NCBI RefSeq assembly: GCF_001642735.1
Contig: NZ_LWHM01000034.1
Coordinates: forward strand, 195,152-259,151
Length of the DNA stretch: 64,000 nucleotides
Source: Pseudohongiella nitratireducens
GTDB lineage: Bacteria; Pseudomonadota; Gammaproteobacteria; Pseudomonadales; Pseudohongiellaceae
Reading direction: 5' to 3'
In this document: positions 18,549-28,558 of the stretch, in pieces
Position numbering within the stretch: position 1 is the first letter of the stretch
Layout: each line of letters opens with the position of its first letter
Notes under the pieces: model-generated
Database searches by the model: none
What the model saw: the letters and a program-made list of their open reading frames with translations, nothing else
What the model was told of the DNA's origin: nothing
Translations under genes and position numbers: made by a program

Positions 18549-19250
18549 ATGAAGCTATTTTATCACTCTCCGGTGTATATTCTGTTGCGACGCACCTTTT
18601 TTTCCCTGTTTTTTATCGTTCTGGTTGTCTGTTTGCTTTCGCCAGCGGTTATTGGCTGGCAAATCAGGGTGCAATTGCGTCCTGTGCTCAGCCAATTGCA
18701 GGAACTCGGCTTTGACTATCAAGTCACCAAAGCGGGCTGGTTGCAAACGGACTATCAGGTAGTAACCCCGAACCTGCTGGATGCCCCGGTGGTTTTATCC
18801 TTCCGGCACGGTCCTTTACTGTGGCACCTGCCGGATACATCTGTTGCTATTGCTGAAGTTCAGATCAGCACGACTGCGCCCGAAACACCTCCCTACCTTT
18901 CAGGCTCAGCGTTAATCACAGTTGGCAGCCAGTGGCAGGTAGACGGGGTGATGGGGCTATCATCACAGCATGACTCTTTCCTGGCCGAATGGCAGCTACA
19001 GTGGCCATTAATACCCACTGACACCCGCCCGGCCCCACTGCCAATTATCGGCATGGTGCTGCCCGGTGAAACCGCAGGCAGAATCAACCTGCAACTGCTC
19101 CCCCCCTCCCAACCTGGCTTTATCCAGGATGCAATCGGTATGGGGGTATATCGAGGCTGGCTGATACCAACAGGTACCACCTTGCGCAGTCGCCTGGACA
19201 TCCAGCAAGGTGTCCTTTCTGTGAACGGCACAGCCGTTAATGTGCGGTGA
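18549..19250 (+). CDS. Short DUF945/YdgA-like envelope protein
   Basis: 233 residues with a membrane segment at about 16-38 (LFFIVLVVCLLSPAVIGW). Features resembling the DUF945 (YdgA) family are a GFDYQVTKAGWLQTDYQVV stretch, the HGPLLW motif and a C-terminus LSVNGTAVNV like the family's final LNGQ segment. Family members are normally ~450-500 residues, so this is about half length, apparently lacking the repeated middle. Function of the family is unknown; the topology implies an inner-membrane anchor with a periplasmic domain. The ribosome site is weak. It lies 93 bp before ygiQ on the same strand. The family call is by eye and moderate. Confidence 0.6.
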   Translation: MKLFYHSPVYILLRRTFFSLFFIVLVVCLLSPAVIGWQIRVQLRPVLSQLQELGFDYQVTKAGWLQTDYQVVTPNLLDAPVVLSFRHGPLLWHLPDTSVAIAEVQISTTAPETPPYLSGSALITVGSQWQVDGVMGLSSQHDSFLAEWQLQWPLIPTDTRPAPLPIIGMVLPGETAGRINLQLLPPSQPGFIQDAIGMGVYRGWLIPTGTTLRSRLDIQQGVLSVNGTAVNVR

Positions 19251-19342
19251 GTTTTTCCACTGCCCGTTATCAGGTACAATAGGCGCAACACTCAGCGAGC
19301 GCAGCATTTCCTGCTGCCCGACCAACCTTTCCGGAAGCCAAT

Positions 19343-21631
19343 ATGTCAACCGCCAACAATCTGTTTGCCTACCCGCGTTATTGGGCAGAGTGCTTTGGCA
19401 CCGCACCGTACCTTCCCATGTCCCGCTCAGAGATGGATGCCCTGGGCTGGGACAGTTGCGACATAATCATTGTCACAGCTGACGCCTACGTGGATCACCC
19501 CAGTTTTGGTATGGCGGTGGTAGGGCGTTTACTGGAGGCACAGGGCTTTCGCGTCGGCATCATTGCTCAGCCAGCCTGGAACAGTGCCGACCCGTTCAAA
19601 ATCCTTGGCCGCCCCAATCTGTTTTTCGGTGTGACCGGCGGCAACATGGACTCGCTGATCAACCGTTACACCGCAGACTTGCGCATCCGTAATGATGATG
19701 CCTACACCCCAAATGCCGAGCCGGGTAAACGCCCTGACCGTTCAGTCATCGTTTACAGCCAGCGTTGCCGCGAAGCTTATTATGATGTCCCCATCGTCAT
19801 TGGCGGTATCGAAGCCAGTTTACGCCGGATTGCCCAATATGATTACTGGAGCGACCAGGTAAGGCAGTCAGTGCTGATTGACTCCAATGCTGACATCCTG
19901 CTCTATGGCAATGCCGAGCGAGCACTGGTGGAGGTAGCACACCGCGTTGCCAATGGCAGCACGGTCCGAGATATCACGGATATACGGGGCACCGCCCTGG
20001 TGCGCCGCGACATCCCGGCTGGCTGGACAGAAATTGATTCCACCCGAATTGACTGGCCTGGCCGTATTGAGCAAATCCCCAATCCTTATGATGTCCCGCA
20101 CGACCAGGTTGGCAGCATGGATGTCAGAGAAGAAAACGCTGCCAGGCAAACCGTAGCTGCTGCAACAACCTGCAGTGAAAACACGACTGCCGTAGCTGAA
20201 ACCAGTGGTGGGACAAGTGCAGTGGCCAGCGAAGACCCTGATGTCAGTGCAGTGCGCATCATTCCTTTGCCATTGCATCGCAAATACCAGAGCAACCCGG
20301 AAACCACCTATATCCGTTTGCCGCCATTCCACAAGGTAAAGAATGACCCTGCCCTGTACGCACACGCATCACGCGTGCTGCACCAGGAATCCAATCCGCA
20401 TAATGCCAAGGTCCTGGTTCAGAAACACGGATCCCTGGAAGTTTGGGTCAATACACCGCCGATTCCGTTGACCACGGAAGAGATGGATGCGGTCTTCGAC
20501 CTGCCCTACCAGCGTCGCCCTCACCCCAGTTACGGGGATGCGCGCATTCCTGCGTATGACATGATTAAAACCTCTGTTAATATCATGCGCGGCTGTTTTG
20601 GCGGCTGTACTTTCTGTTCGATTACTGAGCACGAAGGGCGCATTATCCAGAGTCGCTCCGAAGAGTCCATCCTGCGTGAGATTGAGAAAATCCGCGACCA
20701 GGTACCCGGCTTTACCGGTACGATTTCTGACCTGGGCGGCCCCACTGCCAACATGTACAAACTGAACTGCAAATCTGACGAAATTCAGAAAAACTGTAAA
20801 CGTTTGTCCTGTGTCTACCCGACGATCTGTAAGCACCTGGAGACTGACCATAGCCCGACCACTCAGCTCTATCGCAAGGCGCGCGCCATTCCCGGCGTAA
20901 AACGTGTCGCGATTGCTTCCGGGCTGCGCTATGACCTGGCGCTGAAAGACCCCGAGTACGTGGAGGAACTGGTTACCCATCACGTCGGTGGTTATTTGAA
21001 GATCGCTCCGGAGCACAGTGAATCAAAAACGCTTTCCAAGATGATGAAGCCGAGCATCAGTGCCTATGATGAATTCAAGGCCATGTTTGACAAATTCTCG
21101 GCCAAAGCGGGCAAGAAACAGTACCTGATTCCCTACTTCATTGCGGCGCACCCCGGTTCTGATAATGAAGACATGATGAATCTGGCGGTCTGGCTGAAGA
21201 CACACGGTTTCAAACCAGATCAGGTGCAGACGTTCTACCCGTCGCCGATGGCGCTGGCAACAGCGATGTATTACTCGGGCAAAAATCCGCTGAAAAAAGT
21301 GACGTATAAAAGTGAGTCAGTGTCTGCCTGCAAGGAGATTGAACAGCGTCGCATTCAAAAAGCATTTCTTCGCTATCACGATGAGAAGAACTGGCCGATG
21401 CTGCGCAAAGCGCTGAAAGACATAGGGCGCAGCGATCTGATCGGCCATGACGGCCATTGTCTGGTGCCACCGGAAACGCGCGGCCGCCCGGGCCAGGCAC
21501 ACCCGCGCAGAAAACCGGTGACAAACCCCGCTGTCTTGCGTGGCCGTCGCCCAGCGGCGGGTGGAAAATTTGCCGGGAAGAAGAAGCCTGGCAAGAAGCC
21601 CGGCAAAGGAAAACGACCAATACATCACTGA
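19343..21631 (+). CDS. ygiQ: YgiQ family radical SAM protein
   Basis: 762 residues. The N-terminal UPF0313 region ([39 protein letters not shown]) matches YgiQ closely. The radical SAM core has [12 protein letters not shown], a CX3CX2C [4Fe-4S] motif, near residue 418. The reaction catalysed is unknown for the family. An Ala/Thr/Ser-rich stretch of ~45 residues (about 258-302) interrupts the region before the core and looks like a disordered insertion. The C-terminus is a Lys/Gly/Pro-rich basic tail. The ATG at 19343 follows GGAAG. A strong terminator follows at once. Confidence 0.95.
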   Translation: MSTANNLFAYPRYWAECFGTAPYLPMSRSEMDALGWDSCDIIIVTADAYVDHPSFGMAVVGRLLEAQGFRVGIIAQPAWNSADPFKILGRPNLFFGVTGGNMDSLINRYTADLRIRNDDAYTPNAEPGKRPDRSVIVYSQRCREAYYDVPIVIGGIEASLRRIAQYDYWSDQVRQSVLIDSNADILLYGNAERALVEVAHRVANGSTVRDITDIRGTALVRRDIPAGWTEIDSTRIDWPGRIEQIPNPYDVPHDQVGSMDVREENAARQTVAAATTCSENTTAVAETSGGTSAVASEDPDVSAVRIIPLPLHRKYQSNPETTYIRLPPFHKVKNDPALYAHASRVLHQESNPHNAKVLVQKHGSLEVWVNTPPIPLTTEEMDAVFDLPYQRRPHPSYGDARIPAYDMIKTSVNIMRGCFGGCTFCSITEHEGRIIQSRSEESILREIEKIRDQVPGFTGTISDLGGPTANMYKLNCKSDEIQKNCKRLSCVYPTICKHLETDHSPTTQLYRKARAIPGVKRVAIASGLRYDLALKDPEYVEELVTHHVGGYLKIAPEHSESKTLSKMMKPSISAYDEFKAMFDKFSAKAGKKQYLIPYFIAAHPGSDNEDMMNLAVWLKTHGFKPDQVQTFYPSPMALATAMYYSGKNPLKKVTYKSESVSACKEIEQRRIQKAFLRYHDEKNWPMLRKALKDIGRSDLIGHDGHCLVPPETRGRPGQAHPRRKPVTNPAVLRGRRPAAGGKFAGKKKPGKKPGKGKRPIHH

Positions 21632-21644
21632 TATGATAGCAGTG

Positions 21645-21681
21645 AAAAAAGCAAGCCTGCTACTGTCAGGCTTGCCTTTTT
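21645..21681 (+). terminator. Intrinsic terminator of ygiQ
   Basis: Perfect 9-bp stem GCAAGCCTG / CAGGCTTGC with a 7-nt loop, followed by CTTTTT and preceded by six A, so it may also stop transcription from tex on the other strand. Confidence 0.9.
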
Positions 21682-21737
21682 ATAATTACGGCTATTACTG
21701 TCATTCCTGTTATTGCTATCAGAGCAAACATCTGTCA

Positions 21738-21768
21738 CTGACTGCCTCAGCGTACTGAAGGCAGTCAG
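21738..21768 (-). terminator. Hairpin at the 3' side of tex
   Basis: Perfect 10-bp inverted repeat CTGACTGCCT / AGGCAGTCAG around an 11-nt loop, 20 nt beyond the tex stop codon. No T run follows on either strand, so it may be an mRNA-stabilising hairpin rather than a terminator; the A-run side of the ygiQ terminator lies further along. Confidence 0.4.
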
Positions 21769-21787
21769 TCAATACAGAAAGTAGTGA

Positions 21788-24118
21788 TCACTTGCCCTTG
21801 TTTTTAAGCGCCTGCTCAAACAACGCAGCCATTGTACCTGTCTGCCTTTTATTTTGAGCCGCTGCGCCAAAGTCCTTCTTACCCCGGGTCGAAGCTGCTG
21901 GTCGTCGAGTCGGCTTATGCCCCTTCTCGCTGGCATCCGGAATGGGATCATCCAGACGCATGCTCATGCCGATACGCTTGCGCTCAAGGTCCACTTCCAG
22001 CACTTTAACTTTTACGATCTGGCCAGCGCTGACCACACTGTGCGGGTCCTTGACGAACTTGTCTGACATCGCAGAAATATGCACCAGACCATCCTGGTGA
22101 ACGCCCACGTCAACAAAGGCACCGAAATTTGTCACATTGGTCACCGTGCCTTCCAGCACCATACCAGGGGTCAGGTGTTTGATTTCTTCAACACCTTCTT
22201 TCAAAGCTGCCGTCCGGAATTCACCACGTGGGTCACGCCCGGGTTTTTCGAGTTCTTTAAGGATGTCCTTAACCGTCAACAAGCCGAACTGTTCGGTAAC
22301 GTAATCTTCAGCACGCAGCCCTCGCAGGAAGTCAGCATCGCCTATCAGAGACCTTAATTCCCTGCCATGTTGCTTGGCGATGGTTTCAACCACGGAGTAG
22401 GATTCAGGGTGAACAGCTGAAGCATCCAGCGGATTATCTCCATCCTGGATACGCAGGAAGCCTGCGGCCTGCTCAAAGGTCTTGTCACCAAACCGTGGTA
22501 CCTTTTTCAGCTCAGCACGGCTGCTGAATCGCCCTTGCGCATCACGGAAATCCAGAATATTGCTGACCTGAGTAGTACTCAGGCCGGATACCTGTTTCAG
22601 TAATGGCGCCGACGCCGAATTGAGATCAACACCCACGGCATTCACACAATCTTCGACTACCGCATCCAGGGAACGCGACAGTTTCACCTGACTGACATCG
22701 TGCTGGTACTGGCCCACACCGATCGATTTCGGCTCAATTTTAACCAGTTCGGCCAGCGGGTCCTGCAAGCGACGGGCAATAGAGACGGCTCCCCGGATAG
22801 TCACATCCAGATCGGGCAGCTCCTGGGAAGCAAACTCTGACGCCGAATAAATGGAAGCACCCGCTTCATTGACCATCACCCGTTGCAGTTTAAACTGGGG
22901 GAATGCCTTACTGAAGTCAGCCACAAACTGATCGGTTTCGCGCGAGGCTGTACCGTTACCGATACTGATCAGTTTGACCTGATACTTTTCGCACATGACT
23001 TTTAACACTGCCATGGCTTCCTGGGTTTTATGCTGTGGCGCTGTCGGAAAAATAGCACCATGATCCAGCACTTTGCCCGTCTCGCTGACCACGCACATTT
23101 TTACGCCGGTTCGCAGGCCGGGATCAAGACCAATGGTCACCTGTTTACCCGCGGGTGGCGCCAGCAACAAGTCTTTGACATTGCGGGCAAAGACATCAAT
23201 GGCATCTTCCTCAGCCTGCTCTCGCAACTGGGTCATTACATCGGTCTGCAAATGGGTATGCAGTTTGACTTTCCAGGCCCAGCGCACCACATCCTGCAAC
23301 CATTTGTCGGCCGCACGGCCCTGATCACTGATCTGCCAGTGTTTGGCAATCATCACTTCACATGGATGACGGACAGCAGGCCCATCTTCATCGAGAAGAA
23401 TATCCACTTTTACGGACAGAATTCCTTCTGTTCGGGCCCGAAACAGCGCCATGACCCGATGCGAAGGCACTTTTGATACTGCTTCGGAGAATTCAAAATA
23501 ATCGCGATACTTGGCCCCTTCATTTTCCTTGCCAGGCACCACTTCAGACTGGATACTGGCCTGATCAGCAAAATACTCGCGCAGTTTACCGAGCAGTTCA
23601 GCACTTTCGCTGAAACGCTCAATCAGGATATGCCGAGCCCCATCCAGCGCAGCCTTGACGTCATCCACACCCTTGTCAGCATCAATAAATGCTTCTGCTT
23701 CAGTTTCCGGCTTCCTGCCCGGGTCATCGAACAGCATGTCAGCCAAAGGTTCAAGCCCGGCTTCACGAGCAATCTGGGCACGAGTCCGGCGCTTGGGTTT
23801 GTAGGGCAGGTATAAATCTTCCAGCGTGGTCTTGCTGTCTGCAGAGTGAATCTGTCCAGCCAGCGCATCCGTCAGTTTGCCCTGCTCATCGATGCTTTTG
23901 AGAATAACCTGACGGCGGTCTTCCAGTTCCCGCAAATACATTAACCGTTCCTGCAGGCGTCTTAGCTGGGAATCATCAAGCGCACCCGTGACTTCTTTCC
24001 GGTAACGGGCAATGAATGGCACCGTTGCACCTTCGTCCAGTAAAGCAACCGTAGCTGCTACCTGTTCTGACCGGGCGCCAATTTCGCCGGCTATTGTTTC
24101 GTTAATTACACTACTCAC
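21788..24118 (-). CDS. tex: Tex, S1-domain RNA-binding transcription accessory protein
   Basis: 776 residues, full length. The N-terminal region has [24 protein letters not shown], the YqgF/RNase H-like domain has [14 protein letters not shown] (about 325), helix-hairpin-helix motifs follow (about 500-560: [37 protein letters not shown]), and the S1 domain spans about 645-715 ([21 protein letters not shown]). Tex binds nucleic acid and influences transcription; mechanism is not settled. The start is GTG at 24118, with AGGA about 11 nt upstream, and the predicted N-terminus fits the family. It follows trmJ by 27 bp on the same strand and is probably co-transcribed with it. Confidence 0.96.
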   Translation of the reverse strand: MSSVINETIAGEIGARSEQVAATVALLDEGATVPFIARYRKEVTGALDDSQLRRLQERLMYLRELEDRRQVILKSIDEQGKLTDALAGQIHSADSKTTLEDLYLPYKPKRRTRAQIAREAGLEPLADMLFDDPGRKPETEAEAFIDADKGVDDVKAALDGARHILIERFSESAELLGKLREYFADQASIQSEVVPGKENEGAKYRDYFEFSEAVSKVPSHRVMALFRARTEGILSVKVDILLDEDGPAVRHPCEVMIAKHWQISDQGRAADKWLQDVVRWAWKVKLHTHLQTDVMTQLREQAEEDAIDVFARNVKDLLLAPPAGKQVTIGLDPGLRTGVKMCVVSETGKVLDHGAIFPTAPQHKTQEAMAVLKVMCEKYQVKLISIGNGTASRETDQFVADFSKAFPQFKLQRVMVNEAGASIYSASEFASQELPDLDVTIRGAVSIARRLQDPLAELVKIEPKSIGVGQYQHDVSQVKLSRSLDAVVEDCVNAVGVDLNSASAPLLKQVSGLSTTQVSNILDFRDAQGRFSSRAELKKVPRFGDKTFEQAAGFLRIQDGDNPLDASAVHPESYSVVETIAKQHGRELRSLIGDADFLRGLRAEDYVTEQFGLLTVKDILKELEKPGRDPRGEFRTAALKEGVEEIKHLTPGMVLEGTVTNVTNFGAFVDVGVHQDGLVHISAMSDKFVKDPHSVVSAGQIVKVKVLEVDLERKRIGMSMRLDDPIPDASEKGHKPTRRPAASTRGKKDFGAAAQNKRQTGTMAALFEQALKNKGK

Positions 24119-24145
24119 TAAATTTCGTATCCTTCAAAAATAAAT

Positions 24146-25027
24146 TTACTCGTCAGCGTGTTTATCAGTGCTGTCACTCGTCGCTGTATCCGGCTTATTT
24201 GCATTGGCTCGCTTGACGTGATCATCCACGTAAGTCAGTACTCCGCGCAGAATATTGATTTCCATGGAGTCAGGACGAATACGGCCAAACAGGCGACGCA
24301 TTCGCGGCATTAACAACCGGGGATTGTCGGGATCATGAAAATCCATATCAACCAGCACCTGCTCCAGGTGCTCATAGAAAAGTTCCAGTTGCCGCCCGTC
24401 AGCCTTGGGAACATCCCAGTACTCGTCTTCTGAAGCCGGATCATAGACAGTGTCAACGGGAACCGGCGCCGCCGCAGAATAATCTGCGCTTGCGGCCGCA
24501 GCTGACACAGACTCCCCTTCTCCTCGTGCTTCCAGCATGGCCACTCTGGCTTCATAACAGACCACCATGACAGCAGCTGCCAGATTCAGTGAACTATAGA
24601 CTGGATCAGCAGGAATCTGGACGTGATAGTGACACAGCTGCAATTCTTCATTGGTCAGGCCTTTATCCTCCCGACCGAAAACCAGCGCCACTTTATTATC
24701 AACGGCATCCAGCGCGACCTGTTGTCCACACTGACGCGGGTTCAGCATTGGCCAGGGCATTCGCCGGGAACGCGCACTGGCACCAATAACCAGGCCACAG
24801 TCTGCTACAGCTGACTCCAGGTCAGGAAAAACCTTAACACGGTCCAGTATGTCAGTGGCGGATGCTGAGCGCCAACGCGCCACATCACTGGGAAACTCTT
24901 CCGGGTCTACCAATCTGAGATTTGGAATCCCCATATTTTTCAACGCTCTGGCTGCAGCCCCAATATTCCCGGGGTGAGAAGTGTTCACCAGAATCACGTT
25001 AATGTTTGAAAAATCGGGCTGTTTCAA
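24146..25027 (-). CDS. trmJ: tRNA (cytidine/uridine-2'-O-)-methyltransferase TrmJ
   Basis: 293 residues. SPOUT-fold methyltransferase that modifies the ribose at position 32 of tRNAs with SAM. INVILVNTSHPGNIGAAARALKNMG is motif 1, VFGREDKGLTNEEL motif 2 and SLNLAAAVMVVCYE motif 3. A low-complexity Ala-rich insert (about 177-190) separates the catalytic domain from the C-terminal helical region (LRGVLTYVDDHVKR). The start is TTG; the strong GGGAGG five nt upstream and correct spacing support it, and no ATG lies nearby in frame. It is divergent from suhB, the usual gammaproteobacterial arrangement. Confidence 0.93.
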   Translation of the reverse strand: MKQPDFSNINVILVNTSHPGNIGAAARALKNMGIPNLRLVDPEEFPSDVARWRSASATDILDRVKVFPDLESAVADCGLVIGASARSRRMPWPMLNPRQCGQQVALDAVDNKVALVFGREDKGLTNEELQLCHYHVQIPADPVYSSLNLAAAVMVVCYEARVAMLEARGEGESVSAAAASADYSAAAPVPVDTVYDPASEDEYWDVPKADGRQLELFYEHLEQVLVDMDFHDPDNPRLLMPRMRRLFGRIRPDSMEINILRGVLTYVDDHVKRANANKPDTATSDSTDKHADE

Positions 25028-25112
25028 AGCCGCCTCCCTGACAGAATGTAAATTGGGCCCGGGATTATAACAACTTGTTAGCGCCTGGCGCGCTGAAATA
25101 CCATGAATTAAA

Positions 25113-25141
25113 CGGACAGGACACTAGCATTTTGTTATGAT
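25113..25141 (+). promoter_or_regulatory. Predicted promoter of suhB
   Basis: -10 TATGAT (25136-25141), 17-nt spacer, -35 CGGACA (25113-25118, 4 of 6). Predicted start near 25148, giving a ~29-nt leader to the suhB ATG. Confidence 0.45.
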
Positions 25142-25176
25142 TGCGGGCTGTTCATGTTTGATTTTTCAGAGACACC

Positions 25177-25962
25177 ATGCATCCAGTCATCAATATTGCT
25201 TTAAGAGCCGCGCGTAGCGCCGCTGAACAAATTTCACACCAGGTCGACCGCCTGGATCGGGTCAATGTCGTAGAAGACAATGCTAACGGACTGTTGACCA
25301 GCATGGATCTCGATGCCGAACGCAGCATCCTGTATCATTTGCAGAAAGCATACCCCGATTACAGCGTGTTTTCCCGCGCCACTGGCCTTACTGCCGGTAG
25401 CGATACGGATAACACCTGGCTGATAGATCCATTAGCCGGCAATCGCAACTATATCCGCGGCAACCCGGGATTTTGCGTGTCTCTGGCTTTGAAAACTCGC
25501 AATGTCATTTCCCATGCAATTGTCATCAACCCCTCAAGTGGCCAGGAATTTACTGCCAGTCGGGGCAACGGCGCACAGTTAAATGGCAGCCGCATTCGTG
25601 TCGGCCAGCGACGCAGTATTGATAAAGGGTTGTCTGCTATCGACGTTGACTCACAAAACGGCGCAGAAACCGCAATAGCACTGCAATCTGCCCTGCTACA
25701 GGCAGGCAGTGACATTCGGGTCAGTGGCTGCCCCGCGCTGGATATGGTCTACAGTGCGGCGGGCCGTATTGATGCAGGCTGGTGTGTGGCTCAACATGAA
25801 GCAACGCTGGCAGCAGCAAAACTGATTCTGCAGGAATCAGGCGCATTACTCAGTGACCCCGCAGGTAATCCGATCACGACTGGCAGCAAGGAATTGCTTT
25901 ACGGCAGCCCAAAATGCTTCAAAGAGCTGATCCAGTTACGGCAGCAAATTCAAAAACAATAA
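25177..25962 (+). CDS. suhB: SuhB-like inositol monophosphatase family protein with degenerate active site
   Basis: 261 residues, colinear with E. coli SuhB from the first residue (MHPVINIALRAARSAAEQI; GNGAQLNGSRIRV; CPALDMVYSAAGRIDAGW). The metal site is eroded: the EE pair at E. coli 67-68 reads RA, Asp84 is kept in WLIDPLAG but Asp87 is Ala, the following Thr is Asn, and the WD of the last motif is replaced (aligned A-T). Phosphatase activity is therefore unlikely. SuhB also acts with the Nus factors in rRNA antitermination, a role that in E. coli does not need catalysis, and this role may be all that remains. Position divergent from trmJ supports orthology. No SD is obvious; the ATG is favoured by alignment. 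Confidence 0.88.
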   Translation: MHPVINIALRAARSAAEQISHQVDRLDRVNVVEDNANGLLTSMDLDAERSILYHLQKAYPDYSVFSRATGLTAGSDTDNTWLIDPLAGNRNYIRGNPGFCVSLALKTRNVISHAIVINPSSGQEFTASRGNGAQLNGSRIRVGQRRSIDKGLSAIDVDSQNGAETAIALQSALLQAGSDIRVSGCPALDMVYSAAGRIDAGWCVAQHEATLAAAKLILQESGALLSDPAGNPITTGSKELLYGSPKCFKELIQLRQQIQKQ

Positions 25963-25989
25963 TAAAATGGCAGTATAAGGCAGTGTGAA

Positions 25990-27360
25990 ATGAGTATAGC
26001 GGTAAAGTCCCGGCAGAGCCTGACCAGCGGTCCCATCGGTACGATACTGACTCAAATGACACTGCCAATGATTCTGGGCATGATCATGATGTTCAGTTTC
26101 AACCTGGTGGACACATTTTTCATCAGCCTGCTGGGTACCGAAGCACTCTCAGCTATCAGTTTTACTTTCCCCCTCACATTTACCGTAATGAGTCTGGCCA
26201 TCGGACTGAGTATCGGCACCTCGGCTGTGGTTGCCAAATATATTGGCCGGGGAGATGAGGAGCGTGCCAAAGAAGCCTCAACGATCACCAATTATGTGGC
26301 GATACTGCTGGCAATAGTCATTGCGGTCATTGGCTATTTCACCATGGACCAGATTTTCCTGGCCATGGGTGCCTCCGTTGAATTATTGCCCACCATCCGT
26401 GAATACATGGACATCTGGCTGCCCACCAGTCCCCTGCTGGTCGCCATTATTTGTGCTAACTCAGTACTGCGTGCCAATGGGGACACCAGAACCCCCAGCC
26501 TGCTAATGGCAGCAGCAGGACTTATTAATGCCGCTCTGGATCCGATACTGATCTTTGGATTGGGACCAATACCGGCAATGGGTGTACAGGGGGCCGCACT
26601 GGCAACCACTCTGTCCTGGGTTGCCGGCGTTGTATTTCTGTTTTACTTTCTTTTGATTCGCCACCAACTGGTGTCGCCAACTCTGCCTTCCCGTGCTGTT
26701 TTACTCACATCCTCACGGGAAATGCTACGCATCGGCATCCCGGCATCCGGGGCGAATATGATGACTCCTCTGGCAGCCGCCGTAATGACCGCAATCGTTG
26801 CCAGTTACGGTGAAGAGGCTGTCGCAGCTTTCGGCGTGGGTTCACGCCTGGAGTCCATTGCCTGTATCGTCATTCTTGCCCTCTCAAGCACACTGCCGCC
26901 TTTCATCAGTCAAAACCTGGGGGCTGAGAAACCGGAACGTATTGCCGAGGCTTGCCGGCTCTCGATCCGCTTCGTTCTGCTCTGGCAGCTACTGATATAT
27001 GCGGTTTTGGCAATAACTGCCCCGATAATCTCATGGCTGTTTACCCGCGAGGAATCAGTGGCCAATATCATTCAGACGTTCATCTGGATAATGCCACTCA
27101 GTTATGGCATGCAAGGCGTGATCATCCTGTGTAACTCGGCACTCAATGCCATGCATCACCCAATGTCCGCCCTTTACCTCAGCGCTGCCCGTTTCTTTAT
27201 ATTTTATGTGCCGCTGGCCTGGTTACTGGGCAACTGGCTGGGATTGCCCGGGGTTTTTGCCGGCGCAGCACTTGGCAACCTGCTTATGGCCTGGATCTCA
27301 TGGTCAACGGTAAAACGAGCTATTCACCATGAAGCTGACCCGGCCATTCAGATTGATTGA
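25990..27360 (+). CDS. MATE family multidrug/Na+ efflux transporter
   Basis: 456 residues with about 12 membrane helices in two homologous halves. Half 1 has LVDTFFISLLGTEALSAISFTFP and half 2 has the equivalent AVAAFGVGSRLESIACI, the paired helix 1/2 signatures of MatE domains. Exports organic cations or metabolites in exchange for Na+ or H+. It starts 27 bp after suhB, with AAGG upstream, and is followed 9 bp later by the nitroreductase gene, so suhB, this gene, ydjA-like and the acyltransferase gene probably form one operon. Substrate cannot be read from the sequence. Confidence 0.93.
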   Translation: MSIAVKSRQSLTSGPIGTILTQMTLPMILGMIMMFSFNLVDTFFISLLGTEALSAISFTFPLTFTVMSLAIGLSIGTSAVVAKYIGRGDEERAKEASTITNYVAILLAIVIAVIGYFTMDQIFLAMGASVELLPTIREYMDIWLPTSPLLVAIICANSVLRANGDTRTPSLLMAAAGLINAALDPILIFGLGPIPAMGVQGAALATTLSWVAGVVFLFYFLLIRHQLVSPTLPSRAVLLTSSREMLRIGIPASGANMMTPLAAAVMTAIVASYGEEAVAAFGVGSRLESIACIVILALSSTLPPFISQNLGAEKPERIAEACRLSIRFVLLWQLLIYAVLAITAPIISWLFTREESVANIIQTFIWIMPLSYGMQGVIILCNSALNAMHHPMSALYLSAARFFIFYVPLAWLLGNWLGLPGVFAGAALGNLLMAWISWSTVKRAIHHEADPAIQID

Positions 27361-27369
27361 AGGAGCCCC

Positions 27370-27927
27370 ATGATGGACGCCATTACTGCATTACAGAATC
27401 GCGTATCTGCCCCACGACTCACTGACAAGGCGCCTGATGAGGCCACGCTCGACGCAATTTGCCGTTGCGCCTTGCGCGCCGCCGATCATGGTTTGCTTCG
27501 CCCATGGCGCTTTCTGCTGATACGGGGCCAGTCCCGCCATCGTCTGGGTGAGTTGTTTATTCAAGCCAGTTTACAGGACTCTCCCGACCTGACTGCAGCA
27601 GAGCAGGAATCGACCGGTAACAAGGCGTTGCGGGCACCGTTGATTATCGTGGGTATTACTTCACCCAAAGATCACCCCAAAGTCCCCGTATTAGAGCAGC
27701 AGCAGTCTACCGCTGCTGCCATGCAGAACATCATAAATGCAGCCTATGCCCTGAACGTTGGCGCTATCTGGCGTACTGGCAGCATGGCAACACACCCGGT
27801 GGTTCGAACGGGTCTTGGCCTGGCACCCGGGGAGGAAATTACCGGCTTTATCTACCTGGGGGAAATTGACGGGCCGTTACGCCCACTCAGGCCTGAGGAC
27901 CCGGCACAATATTTTCAGGAATGGTGA
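27370..27927 (+). CDS. ydjA: YdjA-type FMN nitroreductase
   Basis: 185 residues, the compact length of YdjA. A single nitroreductase domain: N-terminal NRVSAPRLTDKAP aligns with the NRRSASRLxEPAP flavin-binding region, followed by ADHGLLRPWRFLLI and GAIWRTGSMATHPVVR, then the C-terminal GFIYLGE. These proteins bind FMN as homodimers and reduce nitro or quinone compounds with NAD(P)H; physiological substrate unknown. AGGAG ends 5 nt before the first of two adjacent ATGs. The stop codon is 1 nt from the next start. Confidence 0.92.
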   Translation: MMDAITALQNRVSAPRLTDKAPDEATLDAICRCALRAADHGLLRPWRFLLIRGQSRHRLGELFIQASLQDSPDLTAAEQESTGNKALRAPLIIVGITSPKDHPKVPVLEQQQSTAAAMQNIINAAYALNVGAIWRTGSMATHPVVRTGLGLAPGEEITGFIYLGEIDGPLRPLRPEDPAQYFQEW

Positions 27928-27928
27928 T

Positions 27929-28540
27929 ATGGAAGAAAAACCAGTAAAGCCGTTTAAAATAGCACGCAGGACAGTTTTCAATACTCCGGTGGTGACACCT
28001 GTCCTGCGCCTGATTTCAACACTTGTTCTGAAACTGATTGGCTGGAAACCCATCGGTAAACCACTGGAACATCAGCGCTTTGTCCTGATTGGTGCACCGC
28101 ACACCAGTAACTGGGATTTTCCCATCATGCTGATGGTGGTATTGAAACTGCGCCTGAACCTGCACTGGATGGGTAAACATACGTTGTTCCCCTTCCCGGT
28201 ATCAGGCCTGATGAAGTGGCTGGGAGGCATTCCGATCAATCGCACGGCTACACACGGTGTCGTGGATCAGATAGTTGAACAATATCACCAACGGGAAGAT
28301 CTGGTGGTACTGGTTCCGCCTGAAGGAACCCGGGCCAAAGTTGCCCAATGGAAAACAGGTTTCTACCATATGGCCAACAATGCCAGGGTTCCGATACTGA
28401 TGGGCTATATTGATGCTTCCCGCAAGGAAGCCGGGCTTGCTGATTTCTTTCACCCCAGCGGCGACCTGGAAAAAGACATGCAGGATATACGGGCTTTTTA
28501 CGCCGACAAGAAGGGCATCAATCCGCAGAACGCCGATTGA
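27929..28540 (+). CDS. PlsC-like lysophospholipid/glycerol acyltransferase family protein
   Basis: 203 residues from the ATG at 27929, which lies 1 nt after the nitroreductase stop and behind AGGA. The longer open frame overlaps that gene and has no family similarity there. Acyltransferase motifs: block I HTSNWD (HX4D), block II GGIPINR and block III PPEGTR, in correct order. There is only one possible membrane-associating stretch near the N-terminus, so it probably acts on the cytoplasmic face. Members transfer acyl groups to lyso-lipids or related acceptors; acceptor here unknown. It is convergent with the TetR gene 18 bp away. Confidence 0.9.
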   Translation: MEEKPVKPFKIARRTVFNTPVVTPVLRLISTLVLKLIGWKPIGKPLEHQRFVLIGAPHTSNWDFPIMLMVVLKLRLNLHWMGKHTLFPFPVSGLMKWLGGIPINRTATHGVVDQIVEQYHQREDLVVLVPPEGTRAKVAQWKTGFYHMANNARVPILMGYIDASRKEAGLADFFHPSGDLEKDMQDIRAFYADKKGINPQNAD

Positions 28541-28558
28541 TGCCAACTCTGGCAAGGA

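Noticed and set aside
20369-21016. 215-codon frame antisense to ygiQ
   Set aside because: Lies wholly inside the conserved radical SAM core on the other strand.
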